In this document: in pieces, positions 16,952 to 30,458 of the stretch
Numbering within the stretch: position 1 is the first letter of the stretch
How the letters are laid out: each line of letters begins with the position of its first letter
DNA from: Leptolyngbyaceae cyanobacterium clean351
GTDB lineage: Bacteria > Cyanobacteriota > Cyanobacteriia > DAIDHW01
Assembly (NCBI GenBank): GCA_027451865.1
Contig: DAIDHW010000001.1
Location: 1-64,000 of the forward strand
Length of the DNA: 64,000 nt
Reading direction: 5' to 3'
Program-made: the position numbers and the translations under genes
The notes under the pieces: generated by a model
What the model saw: only the letters and a program-made list of their open reading frames with translations
The model's database searches: none
Told to the model about the DNA's origin: nothing

Positions 16952-19874
16952 CCAGGGGGCGGCTTATACTTTGCAGGACCGGCTGGGCGAAACCCTGGCG
17001 AGTCAGAAAGGTGCCCATGGCCGCCCAGTCTAGTGGGGGGGAAAAAAAGTACCCCTGGCCTAATCCACAGCCAATACTTTGGAGATAATTTGCCTGACTG
17101 AGGGTCTCAATCCCCTCGGCCACCACCTGCATCCCCAGGTTATGGGCAAGGGAAACAATGGTCCGGACTATTTCCCGACTTTCTGGCTCCTGGTCCAGAC
17201 AACAAACAAAGCTACGGTCGATTTTCAGCATGTCAAAGGGGAAGGCCCGCAGATAGCTTAGGGAAGAGTAACCCGTGCCGAAGTCGTCGATGCTCAGCTG
17301 GATCCCCCGGGATTTGATTTGCTTGAGTTTTTCAACTGCCCAGTCAGGGTTTTCCATGACTGTGCCTTCGGTAACCTCCAATTTTAGGTAGGCTGGGTCT
17401 ACACCGGTTTGGGCGAGGATCCGGTCAATTTGACCTAGAAAATCCGCCTGGCCTAACTGGAGAGCTGAGACGTTGACACTGATAAGCAGAGGTTGGGGGT
17501 GGACCTGGTGCCAGACTAGGAGCTGTTGGCAAGCTTGCCGGAGGACCCATTCTCCCAGGAGGGCAATTAGGCCAGTCTCCTCGGCAATGGGGATGAAGAT
17601 GCTCGGCGAGAGATAACCCTGCTGGCCGTGGGGCCACCGCACGAGGGCCTCGGCCCCGAGTACCTGCCGGTCCTCCAGGGATACCATGGGTTGGTAGTGC
17701 ACCTGTAACTCGCCGCGCTCTAGGGCCCGCCGCAGACTTGTGTGTAATTCAAACCGCTCCAGGGCCTGGGCTCTCATGGTGCTGTCAAATACTAAATAAC
17801 TGCCGGTGCGCAGAGCCTTGACCCGGTGCATGGCCATGTCAGCAGCCTGGAGAAACTCATCTGCCTGGGAGTAATTCACATCGCTGTGCACTAGACCAAT
17901 GCTGATGGTAGTGAAAACCTCGTAGCTGCCCAGGTTGAAGGGCTCACTGAGGACCTGGTGAATTTGTTTAGCAGTCTGGTCAGCCTCCTCCAAGACCTTC
18001 ACTCCCTCCAAGAGGAGGGCAAACTCATCGGTATTAATCCGGGCTAGGAGATAGTCACCCTGGAAGCAGGACTTAAGGCGGGTTACTACCTCTACTAGCA
18101 ATTGTTGAGCAATCAAGTGACCAAAGCTATGGCGCACTGACTCAAAACGGTCTAGACCAATGTACAGCAACGAGAATAACTGGGGTTGCTCGGGGTGCTG
18201 CTGGCGAAGGTATTGATTTAAGTGGTCAAGGAAGAAGATATGGTTAGGCAACCCCGTCAAGGAGTCGTAGAATGCGTACTGCACCAGTTGGGCTTCCACT
18301 TGGTTGCGCTCCACCGCCTCAATCCCCAGGGCAATCAGATCGGCGATGGAGGCGGCAAACTGTTGTTCCTCGTCAGTCCACTCCCGCTCTGTCCCCACCT
18401 GTTCATAACAAACTATCCCGGCAGTCTGACCGCGCAGATGGACCGGTGCCCCCAGGAAGGCGGTGATGCCCAGAGGCTGCAGGTAGGCACCAGCCAAACA
18501 GGCCGTACGCGGGTCAGTCCAGGGATGGGCAGCGTCAATAATTCGGAATTCCTCTAGGGCTTGAAAGTAGGCTGGATAGGCCTCCACCAGCAACACTAAG
18601 CCATGGGAGTGGTGCCCTTGCTTGCATAGGTTTAGACACTCGAGAACGGTGCGGTCTTCGTTGAAGCGCCAAACCCCCAAGCGGTCAACCCCCAAGGCGC
18701 TGGCGGCCTGCTGACTAATCGACTCGAGGAGGGTTTTAAGGTCTTTTTGCGCTGGGTCTAGCAGCTTGGTTAACTCGAGCAATACTTCGTTCTTGGACTG
18801 GAGACGCTGCTGGCCGATCCTTAGCGCCGCCTGGCTCTCTTCGATGGCACTCATCCGGTTTTGCGCCTCGCTGGCAGAGGTTTGCAGGTGGTGTGCCACC
18901 AGGATCCGCAGGAAAACTGCCAGCCACATCACAACCACAAAGACGGCCAGACTGCTCCGCAGACCGTAAATGTTTTGAAACAACTGAGCCCGGTCTGCTT
19001 CCAGATGCACTACCCACCCCGTTAGGGGCACTGATGTCGTCACGGTGAAGGTGGCTGGCAAACCGGTAGTGCGTTGAAAGCTTTGCAGATGACGCACGCT
19101 CACACTGGTGAGGTGGTTAGTTTTCACCCCGCGCTGGTGGAGATACTGCAACAAGGCTTGGGCTTGGGGATAAGCCAGGAGCTTTCCCTGAGCCGTCGTC
19201 AAATAGACTCGCTCGTAACTAGGCTCCTGCAGCTGGCTAAGCACCCTGGCCAAATCTGGCCGGATGAGATCGACACTCACTACCCCTTGGACTTGGCCGG
19301 AGTGGTTGTAGAAGACTCGCGCCGCGGTGATGTAGGTCCAGTCGTGGTCAAGGTAGGGGCCGACAAAAACGACCCTGCCCCGGCCTTGCTTAGCCTCCCT
19401 ATACCAATTCTGGTCAGTAAACCCGTAGGACTTAGCCGCCCACCGGTGGGTAATTGCCATGCCCCCGTGGTCGGTCCGGTGCGCGTAGAGACCGTAGTAC
19501 TGTTGGTGGGGCGAGAAGTGGTAGGGCTCGTACCAAACCCCGACACCATAGATGTTCTGGGGAGAGGACTTGAGCAGCCCGGTGATCAAGGTCTCAACCG
19601 GGGGGGACTGACCCTGGTGCTGGGGAACCAGGGCCGCGGCAGTCTCGTCGAGCTGGACTGCATCCTGGAGGTACTGACTAAGATGCTCTTGGATATTCTC
19701 AGCTCGGGACCATTGGTCGGCAATCGCCCGGGCGCTCAGGTCCATTGCTTGGTAGCGGTAGTAGCCGTAGATCCCGGCTGTGGCTGTGGCTGCAAGCACC
19801 ACCAGGAGCCAAGAGGGCAGGGGAAACCAAGATCTCTTCGGGGTAGATTTTCTTTTCTGCGGCCAACTTACCAT
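16944..19874 (-). CDS. Cache-GAF-GGDEF-EAL cyclic-di-GMP protein, EAL intact
   Basis: A 976-aa membrane sensor. One helix near residues 22-42 and a second near 305-330 flank a periplasmic dCache-type sensor ([21 protein letters not shown]). A GAF domain (~370-520), GGDEF (~535-695) and EAL (~710-965) follow. The GGDEF site reads INTDEF instead of GGDEF, so cyclase activity is unlikely. The EAL domain keeps [42 protein letters not shown] and VAEGIET, so it should hydrolyse cyclic-di-GMP. The ligand is unknown. The gene is upstream of and overlaps cysE. Confidence 0.9.
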   Translation of the reverse strand: MVSWPQKRKSTPKRSWFPLPSWLLVVLAATATAGIYGYYRYQAMDLSARAIADQWSRAENIQEHLSQYLQDAVQLDETAAALVPQHQGQSPPVETLITGLLKSSPQNIYGVGVWYEPYHFSPHQQYYGLYAHRTDHGGMAITHRWAAKSYGFTDQNWYREAKQGRGRVVFVGPYLDHDWTYITAARVFYNHSGQVQGVVSVDLIRPDLARVLSQLQEPSYERVYLTTAQGKLLAYPQAQALLQYLHQRGVKTNHLTSVSVRHLQSFQRTTGLPATFTVTTSVPLTGWVVHLEADRAQLFQNIYGLRSSLAVFVVVMWLAVFLRILVAHHLQTSASEAQNRMSAIEESQAALRIGQQRLQSKNEVLLELTKLLDPAQKDLKTLLESISQQAASALGVDRLGVWRFNEDRTVLECLNLCKQGHHSHGLVLLVEAYPAYFQALEEFRIIDAAHPWTDPRTACLAGAYLQPLGITAFLGAPVHLRGQTAGIVCYEQVGTEREWTDEEQQFAASIADLIALGIEAVERNQVEAQLVQYAFYDSLTGLPNHIFFLDHLNQYLRQQHPEQPQLFSLLYIGLDRFESVRHSFGHLIAQQLLVEVVTRLKSCFQGDYLLARINTDEFALLLEGVKVLEEADQTAKQIHQVLSEPFNLGSYEVFTTISIGLVHSDVNYSQADEFLQAADMAMHRVKALRTGSYLVFDSTMRAQALERFELHTSLRRALERGELQVHYQPMVSLEDRQVLGAEALVRWPHGQQGYLSPSIFIPIAEETGLIALLGEWVLRQACQQLLVWHQVHPQPLLISVNVSALQLGQADFLGQIDRILAQTGVDPAYLKLEVTEGTVMENPDWAVEKLKQIKSRGIQLSIDDFGTGYSSLSYLRAFPFDMLKIDRSFVCCLDQEPESREIVRTIVSLAHNLGMQVVAEGIETLSQANYLQSIGCGLGQGYFFSPPLDWAAMGTFLTRQGFAQPVLQSISRPLGG

Positions 19875-20151
19875 GGTCAGGTCCCCTTAGTAAGCAGAAT
19901 CAGAGGGCCCCTAGGGTTTCCAGCGGTCCTCCACCCAAAACCAATCATGTTGCCATGGGTTGGGCAGCGCCAGACCAACGGGGGAATCAAAGGCAAGTCG
20001 TACAATTCAACTTATCCCCAATTTGGCTTGATCCTAACACTGCAAATGCCAACCAACAGGTATCTGAGCCCGCAGAACCAAGAGAGTTGCGCCGGCGAAG
20101 GCGGGGTAAGAGACTAGGTTAAGCTGGTGTTAGACGTTAATCAGGAAACCT

Positions 20152-24544
<4,393 letters not shown>

Positions 24545-24597
24545 GACAAGTTTGAGTAAGCTGACTCCAAGTTCATTCTAGTTACCCCGCCAAGCAT

Positions 24598-25983
24598 ATG
24601 TCATCCATTGCCAATCCGTTGTTGCACTTGACCTACGAGCGAGCCTTCGAATCCCTCGGGGGCGAATATTTCGATCTAGTTACCGCCGCCGAGTTTCCCC
24701 GGCATATTCTGCGCTGGCGCAATGACTCGGTCCTAGAGCTTTTGGGCTTGGATCCCGCGCAGGTAAGCGACCAAGACCTGATCGAAGCCCTAGGTAAGTT
24801 TCATGGGGACAGGCCCTTGTTGGCCCTGCGGTACCATGGCTACCAGTTTGGTGAGTACAACCCCCGGCTTGGGGATGGCCGTGGCTTCCTCTACGGTCAA
24901 CTGCGCGGTCAAGACGGGGAACTATACGACCTGGGAACTAAGGGGTCAGGGACGACTCCCTACTCCCGGGGGGGGGACGGCCGCCTGACCCTCAAGGGGG
25001 GGGTCCGGGAAGTGTTAGCGGCCGAGGTCCTCCACTGTCTCGGGGTCTGTACTTCTCGCTGCCTGACTATGATCGAGACCGGTGACTCCCTGTGGCGGGG
25101 GGACGAACCCTCCCCTACCCGGGCCAGTGTGATGGTCCGCTGTAGTCGCTCCCACATCCGCTTTGGAACCCTAGAGCGCCTCTACCACATCCAACGCCCG
25201 GACCTGATTCCCCCTCTTTTAGATCATGTGATTCAAATTTACTATTCGTACCTGGAACCAGGGCCGGATCTGTACCTGCGCTTCTACACCGACCTGGTGC
25301 AGCGGGTGGCTCGTCTGGTGGCCAGTTGGATGGTGGCGGGCTTTTGTCATGGGGTGCTCAACACCGATAACATGTCAATTACGGGGGAGAGCTTTGACTA
25401 CGGCCCCTACGCCTTTATCCCCACCTACGACCCGGATTTTACCGCTGCCTACTTTGACTACAGCGGCCGTTATAGCTACGGTAACCAGCCGGGGGTCTGC
25501 CGCTGGAATTTACAAATGCTCCAGTACCCCCTCCGTTGCGTCCTAGAACCAGGGATGATGGAGGCGGCCTTAGACGGCTTTGATGAGCACTACCACCAGG
25601 CCTACACCAGTGGTCTGCTGCGCCGCCTGGGGTTCAAAGACCTGCCGGCCTCCTTGGGCATTGACTTAGTGGTCGCCACCCTCCGAGGGATAGCCATGAA
25701 TAAAATCGGCTACCACGAATTTTTTCTCCACCTGCGCTCTCAGGCTCAGGTGACTGGCAACCCTGAAGCTGTCTGCCCGCAAGGCCAGAGCTGGGAGGAG
25801 TGGCAACACTTGTACTGCCAAGCCTGTAAACTGCTGCCCCCGGAGCAAATCCAGCAGACCCTAGTGACCGCTAACCCCCGGGTGGTGCCCCTGCGGCCGG
25901 TGATTGAGGAAGTCTGGCAAGCCATTGACCAGAGGGATGACTGGCAACCATTCCAGACCTTAATCCAGCAAATGCACTCCTAG
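24598..25983 (+). CDS. selO: SelO/YdiU family protein AMPylase
   Basis: A 461-aa pseudokinase-fold protein. In studied members ATP is bound upside down and AMP is transferred to proteins involved in redox balance. Conserved parts are [37 protein letters not shown], the [19 protein letters not shown] helix, [17 protein letters not shown] and DYGPYAFI. The length matches short SelO forms, and no selenocysteine or C-terminal Cys motif is present. ATG at 24598 directly follows GCAT with no strong ribosome site. Confidence 0.92.
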   Translation: MSSIANPLLHLTYERAFESLGGEYFDLVTAAEFPRHILRWRNDSVLELLGLDPAQVSDQDLIEALGKFHGDRPLLALRYHGYQFGEYNPRLGDGRGFLYGQLRGQDGELYDLGTKGSGTTPYSRGGDGRLTLKGGVREVLAAEVLHCLGVCTSRCLTMIETGDSLWRGDEPSPTRASVMVRCSRSHIRFGTLERLYHIQRPDLIPPLLDHVIQIYYSYLEPGPDLYLRFYTDLVQRVARLVASWMVAGFCHGVLNTDNMSITGESFDYGPYAFIPTYDPDFTAAYFDYSGRYSYGNQPGVCRWNLQMLQYPLRCVLEPGMMEAALDGFDEHYHQAYTSGLLRRLGFKDLPASLGIDLVVATLRGIAMNKIGYHEFFLHLRSQAQVTGNPEAVCPQGQSWEEWQHLYCQACKLLPPEQIQQTLVTANPRVVPLRPVIEEVWQAIDQRDDWQPFQTLIQQMHS

Positions 25984-26046
25984 CAGACCTGCTAATTCCT
26001 CTGGGGATGGAATAGGATAGACAAAACCTTCTTCTGCGACCCTACC

Positions 26047-26934
26047 GTGCTAAAACGTCGCCTGCCCTACTGGTTTCTTTTCGCCGGCATCCTCGGTTGG
26101 GGATGGATGCCCCTGCCAGCCCGGGCCCAGGCTCTCCTCCCCCACATCCTGCAGCCAGACTTTGGAGCCCTGCAAGAACAGGGCCTGACCCTTGCCCAGC
26201 AAGCAGTCCAGTTGTCTCAGTTTCATCAGTTCAACCAGGCTTTATCCCGGGCCCAGTTAGCTACCCAATTAGCCCCCCAAGTGCCCCAGGTGTGGTCTCT
26301 CCTAGGCAGCCTCTACCTAGAGGCCAACAACTTGGACCAGGGAGTGGCTGCTCTCAAGCACTCTCTCGCCCTGCAGCCCAAGGATGCCCAGGTGTTGTTT
26401 TTGCTTGGGTCTACCTACTTCGAGCAAAAACACTACAACCAAGCGGCCGCCACCTTGGAAGCTGGATTACAGCTAGACCCCAAAAGTCCTGGTGCTTTGT
26501 TCGACTTAGGCAACACCTTCTACGCCCAACAGAAGTACGACCAGGCGATTGCTCAATACCAAAAGGCAGTCCAGCAGGAAGCCAATTTTTGGCCGGCCTT
26601 AAACAACATTGGCCTGGTGGAGTACGAGAAGGGCGAGGTTAGTTTAGCCATGCAACATTGGTTAGCAGCCAGTGCTATCGACGCTAAGGCCACCGAACCC
26701 CGGCTGGCTCTGGCAGTTGCCCTATTTACCCAAGGCCACCGGGACCAGGCTATAGCCCGAGGGATAACAGCCCTCAAGCTCGACCCCCGCTACGGTTCCC
26801 TGAAGTATCTCAAGGAAAACCTCTGGGGCAGCCGGCTACTACAAGATGCCCAGACTTTCCTACAGTTGCCCCAAATCCAGGCTGCTATTGCCACGGCCCA
26901 GGCTAACCAGCCGACGGATAACGATTCTCAATAA
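26047..26934 (+). CDS. Secreted TPR repeat protein
   Basis: A 295-aa protein starting at GTG. It has a basic N-terminus, a hydrophobic segment (WFLFAGILGWGWM) and a likely signal cleavage after ARAQA (~27). The mature part contains about six tetratricopeptide repeats (VWSLLGSLYLEANNLDQGV, LFDLGNTFYAQQKYDQAI, and similar). TPRs are protein-binding scaffolds; the partner is not visible. It precedes the CADD-like gene by 23 bp and may be cotranscribed with it. Confidence 0.8.
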   Translation: MLKRRLPYWFLFAGILGWGWMPLPARAQALLPHILQPDFGALQEQGLTLAQQAVQLSQFHQFNQALSRAQLATQLAPQVPQVWSLLGSLYLEANNLDQGVAALKHSLALQPKDAQVLFLLGSTYFEQKHYNQAAATLEAGLQLDPKSPGALFDLGNTFYAQQKYDQAIAQYQKAVQQEANFWPALNNIGLVEYEKGEVSLAMQHWLAASAIDAKATEPRLALAVALFTQGHRDQAIARGITALKLDPRYGSLKYLKENLWGSRLLQDAQTFLQLPQIQAAIATAQANQPTDNDSQ

Positions 26935-26957
26935 AATCATACTACCCCCCAGGACCC

Positions 26958-27533
26958 ATGGACCTCCTCGTTGCCCTTGACGCTGCCGTAGCCCGGTTTG
27001 ACCTCAACGAACACCCCTTCTACCAAGCTTGGTCCGCTGGGACTTTGCCGGTTGCGAAACTGCAAGCCTACGCCCAGGAATACGCCCAGCTGATTGCCGC
27101 TATTCCCCAAGGGTGGGCCCAGGCCGCTGAGCCAGCCTACGCAGCGGAAGAGCAACGGCACTTTCAGTCCTGGGAACGATTTGCCCAAAGCCTGGGGGTG
27201 ACAGCCCCAGCTGACCAGGGTGGCTACCTGGGAGACACGGCCCGACATCTTTTTGCCCGCTACCCAGATTGCCTAGGGGCTCTCTACGCCTTTGAAGTCC
27301 AGCAGCCCCGCACGGCCGCAGCCAAACTCCAAGGTCTACAAACCCACTACCAAGACCTGGTACCTCCCCCTGGGCAAGAATACTTTCGGCTCCACCTAGA
27401 CAACACTGGCGAACTGGCCCTACTTAAGGATAAAATCCAAGCCCTGTCCACCCCAGCCCCGACCCTGAGTGCCTGCAGTCTGATGGCTAATTTACTCTGG
27501 CACGCCCTGGACGGTTACTGGTACACCATCTAG
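26958..27533 (+). CDS. CADD/TenA-like haem-oxygenase-fold protein
   Basis: A 191-aa all-helical protein of the haem-oxygenase-like diiron superfamily, closest by eye to the CADD type that makes p-aminobenzoate from its own tyrosine. HPFYQAW (Tyr22), FEVQQPRTAAAKLQGL (Glu then Lys ten residues on) and YFRLHLDN match the CADD layout. However, the Asp/Glu and His expected at +4 and +7 after that His are Thr and Leu, and the first Glu ligand also seems moved (EEQRH). Metal binding may be altered or lost. It converges on the RNA helicase gene, 5 bp away. Function uncertain. Confidence 0.7.
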   Translation: MDLLVALDAAVARFDLNEHPFYQAWSAGTLPVAKLQAYAQEYAQLIAAIPQGWAQAAEPAYAAEEQRHFQSWERFAQSLGVTAPADQGGYLGDTARHLFARYPDCLGALYAFEVQQPRTAAAKLQGLQTHYQDLVPPPGQEYFRLHLDNTGELALLKDKIQALSTPAPTLSACSLMANLLWHALDGYWYTI

Positions 27534-27538
27534 GAACC

Positions 27539-30169
27539 TTAGGATACGGCCTCATTAACTGGGAAACGGTCCATCAAGTAGGCAGCCCGCCGGGCATTTT
27601 CCACCAGAGGACTGCCCAGGTGGGGGACGTGGGGGATTTGGGAGAGGAAATCGAGGCTCCGGCGCAAAATCCGCACTACGTCTCCCTCATCAAGACTGGT
27701 CTGAGCACACAGGGTAGACCAGTCAACCCCCAAGGCCCACTGCTCCACTAGGGCTACTAACTCTACCTCTAGCCAGATGGGCATGACCACCTCATGGCGA
27801 CGCTGGGTCTGGAACAGTTGCCGCCGGATCCCTCGCAGATCCCCCAAAGCCGTCTCCGTCTCCGGGGAGAGGTGGTAGCTGGTCCAACTGTCGGGGCGGG
27901 AAACCTCGGTCACCAGAGCTGCCGCCGCTGCCGCCAAGTGGTGGGGGGCGAGGTGGTCGAGGTGGCCCGAGACCAAGGTTAATCCTAACCAGAGCTCATT
28001 GTCTCCCCGCAGGGCTGCCGCCGTTTGGCCGAGGGGAGTGGGTTTTTGTCCCTCCAGACAGCCAAAGGTTTGCAGCACGGCAATAAGCTTGAGAAACTCA
28101 TCCCAGTAATGGTGGGATTTGAGGGCAATTTGGCGCTCCTGGTCACGGATCTTGGTGCCTAGGTCCTGGACCTGTTGCCGTTGCTTGATCAAGGTTGCTC
28201 GGTCGGGATGGCGATGGAGGGGATGGCGGTCAATCCTAGTCTGCAAATCCTCAAGGCGCTCTTGCTGGGCCTGTACCTCTGGGGCTGCCCGCAGGGCTGG
28301 CAGGGGGGGGATCTGTCCGGCCACCTGGAGGGCTTGGGCATCGGCGGGCCAGGTTTCCCCCGGTTTCAGGCGCAACTGCTCTGGCCAGGGCAGGGCAGTT
28401 ACGGAGCGCAGACAGGGAAACTCCCCGTGCAAGGCCACCACATCCGTAACCCTAGTCACTTGCCAGACCCCATCTTCACTCAAACACACTAGGTAGGGAA
28501 ACTGCCCTGAGCCGGGGACTTGTTTTACTAGCACCGCTGCCTGGTCTGAGCGCAGGCGTAGGATCGTCCCGGGTATGGCGTAGAGCAAAGCCGGGGCTAG
28601 TTCGTCCGCCTGCAGCTCTAGGTTTTGCTGCTGGAGGGTGCGCAACAGTTGCTTTTCCTGCTTCACTTGCTGCCGCAGACCCTCGTACTCCTTAACTAGG
28701 GAAAAATCCGGAGCGCCAGTTTGGATCTGCTCGAGTTGGCGAGTTAGTTGGTTAAGGGACTGAATTTGGGGTTGGAGGTAGAGGCCCGCCAGGTACTGAC
28801 CAAAACTGCGCTCAATCAGGTCTTGGGCTTCCTCTAGGGTATGGGTTTGTAGGAGGTTTAGCACCATCCCGTAGCTAGGGGTAAATTGACTAACCAGGGG
28901 GTCGGCCTCGGCGGTGGCTAGGTAGGCCGCCTCCCGAATCCCTTCGAAGGCGGTCTGGACCGTGACCACATGGCCCTGGGCATCCATCCCCCGGCGGCCT
29001 GCCCGCCCAGCCATCTGTAGAAATTCGGATGGGTTGAGGAGGCGGTGTCCCTGGTCAGTGCGCTTCGAAAGACTGGAAATGACCGTAGTCCGGGCCGGCA
29101 TATTGATCCCAGCCGCCAGGGTCTCAGTGGCAAACACCACCTTGATCAACCCCTGCTGAAATAGTTCTTCCACTAGGCTCTTCCAGGCGGGCAAGATGCC
29201 GGCGTGATGGGCGGCGATCCCCCGGTAGAGGGACTCTACTTGGCCATCCCGGGCTGCTTCAGGGTTAGAGGCTAAAAACTCGTCGATGTAGCTGCGCAGC
29301 AGGGCCGCCTCAGCCGGGTTTATTAGGGATAGACCCCCTAGGCTAGCGACAGACTGGTCGCAACCCCGGCGACTAAAAATGAAGTAAATAGCTGGCAGCA
29401 TATCCCGTTGCCAGAGCTGATGCAGGATGAAGGCAGCGGGTGGGGCTGCCTTGGGGTCTCGCCGTCCCCCGGGGTGGGGGGTCTTGGCTTTGATGCGGGG
29501 GTTTGGATGGGTTCCCTCCGGGTTAAGGAGCGGGAACAAGCCCTTGGGGGTGCAGAAGTGAAACTGGAGGGGGACGGGGCGATAGTCTGAGTAGACCAAA
29601 TCCGTTGGCCCGTGGACCTGGGAAATCCATTCCGTGAGCTGGTCACTGTTGGCCACGGTAGCTGACAGAGCCACAAGTTGAATTTCCGGGGGGCAATAAA
29701 TAATGGACTCTTCCCAGACCGTGCCCCGCTGCCGGTCATTCATGTAGTGGCACTCATCGAGGACTACGGTTTCCACGCCACTTAGGGAAGTGCCAACTTC
29801 CCCGATAGGGGTGCCGTAGAGCATGTTCCGGAAGATTTCCGTAGTCATCACTAGCACGGGTGCCTCGCGGTTGATCGAGGTGTCACCGGTTAGTAGACCT
29901 ACTTGCTCTTGACCAAACTGACGCCGGAAGTCCCGCAGCTTTTGGTTAGAAAGGGCCTTAAGGGGGGTCGTGTAAAATACTCGTCGGTTGCGAGCTAGGG
30001 CGCGATAGATAGCATACTCGCCCACCAAAGTCTTACCTGAACCTGTAGGAGCACAGACAACCACTGAGCGCCCTGCATCCAGAGCGCCGATAGCCTGCAG
30101 TTGAAACTCATCAAGGTCAAACGGAAACAGAGTTTTGAGGTTTAAAGCCAAGTTTTCCAGTGGTGTCAC
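27539..30169 (-). CDS. Ski2/Mtr4-like RNA helicase
   Basis: An 876-aa superfamily 2 helicase. Walker A is CAPTGSGKTLVGEYAI (~35-50), then TTPLKALSNQKLRDF, VLDECHYMND (DECH box), LVALSATVAN and QMAGRAGRRGMDAQGHV. The C-terminal half carries the rRNA-processing-arch and DSHCT-type helical regions (ELVALVEQWALG). Cyanobacterial and chloroplast (ISE2-type) members act in RNA processing and decay. Psb34 lies 22 bp upstream on the same strand and may share its promoter. Confidence 0.9.
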   Translation of the reverse strand: MTPLENLALNLKTLFPFDLDEFQLQAIGALDAGRSVVVCAPTGSGKTLVGEYAIYRALARNRRVFYTTPLKALSNQKLRDFRRQFGQEQVGLLTGDTSINREAPVLVMTTEIFRNMLYGTPIGEVGTSLSGVETVVLDECHYMNDRQRGTVWEESIIYCPPEIQLVALSATVANSDQLTEWISQVHGPTDLVYSDYRPVPLQFHFCTPKGLFPLLNPEGTHPNPRIKAKTPHPGGRRDPKAAPPAAFILHQLWQRDMLPAIYFIFSRRGCDQSVASLGGLSLINPAEAALLRSYIDEFLASNPEAARDGQVESLYRGIAAHHAGILPAWKSLVEELFQQGLIKVVFATETLAAGINMPARTTVISSLSKRTDQGHRLLNPSEFLQMAGRAGRRGMDAQGHVVTVQTAFEGIREAAYLATAEADPLVSQFTPSYGMVLNLLQTHTLEEAQDLIERSFGQYLAGLYLQPQIQSLNQLTRQLEQIQTGAPDFSLVKEYEGLRQQVKQEKQLLRTLQQQNLELQADELAPALLYAIPGTILRLRSDQAAVLVKQVPGSGQFPYLVCLSEDGVWQVTRVTDVVALHGEFPCLRSVTALPWPEQLRLKPGETWPADAQALQVAGQIPPLPALRAAPEVQAQQERLEDLQTRIDRHPLHRHPDRATLIKQRQQVQDLGTKIRDQERQIALKSHHYWDEFLKLIAVLQTFGCLEGQKPTPLGQTAAALRGDNELWLGLTLVSGHLDHLAPHHLAAAAAALVTEVSRPDSWTSYHLSPETETALGDLRGIRRQLFQTQRRHEVVMPIWLEVELVALVEQWALGVDWSTLCAQTSLDEGDVVRILRRSLDFLSQIPHVPHLGSPLVENARRAAYLMDRFPVNEAVS

Positions 30170-30191
30170 CCCAAAGTCTCCCTAAACCAGT

Positions 30192-30371
30192 CTAACTGAT
30201 GGCCGAGACCGATACAGCCACCGCCAAGAGACCACCGATAAGAGCCAAACCTAGGCCAGCAAGGACCAGGTATTTTACTTTTTGCGCTTGGGTAGGGGGC
30301 TCGGAGGTATAAACTTGGGGCTCGACGGCGAAATTGTTGAGTCTGTTGCCATCTTCGACGGTGTAGGGCAT
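30192..30371 (-). CDS. psb34: Psb34 (Ssl1498 family) PSII assembly protein
   Basis: A 59-aa frame, too short for most gene finders. It reads MPYTVEDGNRLNNFAVEP, then VYTSEPPTQAQKVKYLVL and one C-terminal helix (LAGLGLALIGGLLAVAVSVS). The N-terminal RLNNFAVEP and the single helix are typical of the Ssl1498 family, which binds CP47-containing PSII assembly intermediates and affects Hlip binding. AAGGA lies ~10 bp before the ATG, and a good promoter lies upstream. It sits just ahead of the RNA helicase gene. Confidence 0.88.
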   Translation of the reverse strand: MPYTVEDGNRLNNFAVEPQVYTSEPPTQAQKVKYLVLAGLGLALIGGLLAVAVSVSAIS

Positions 30372-30405
30372 GGTTGCTTGTCCTTATTTGTGCCAGTACT
30401 CTCCC

Positions 30406-30433
30406 ATTGTAACAAATTATTAAAGATCGGCAA
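30406..30433 (-). promoter_or_regulatory. psb34 promoter with extended -10
   Basis: On the minus strand TTGCCG (complement of 30428-30433) and TACAAT (complement of 30406-30411) are 16 bp apart, with TGT just before the -10 as an extended -10 element. GTTACAAT is a perfect match to one HLR1 half-site (KTTACAWW); the other half is poor, so RpaB control is only possible. Confidence 0.55.
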
Positions 30434-30458
30434 CTAAATCCCTGCAACTCCTTGGGCC

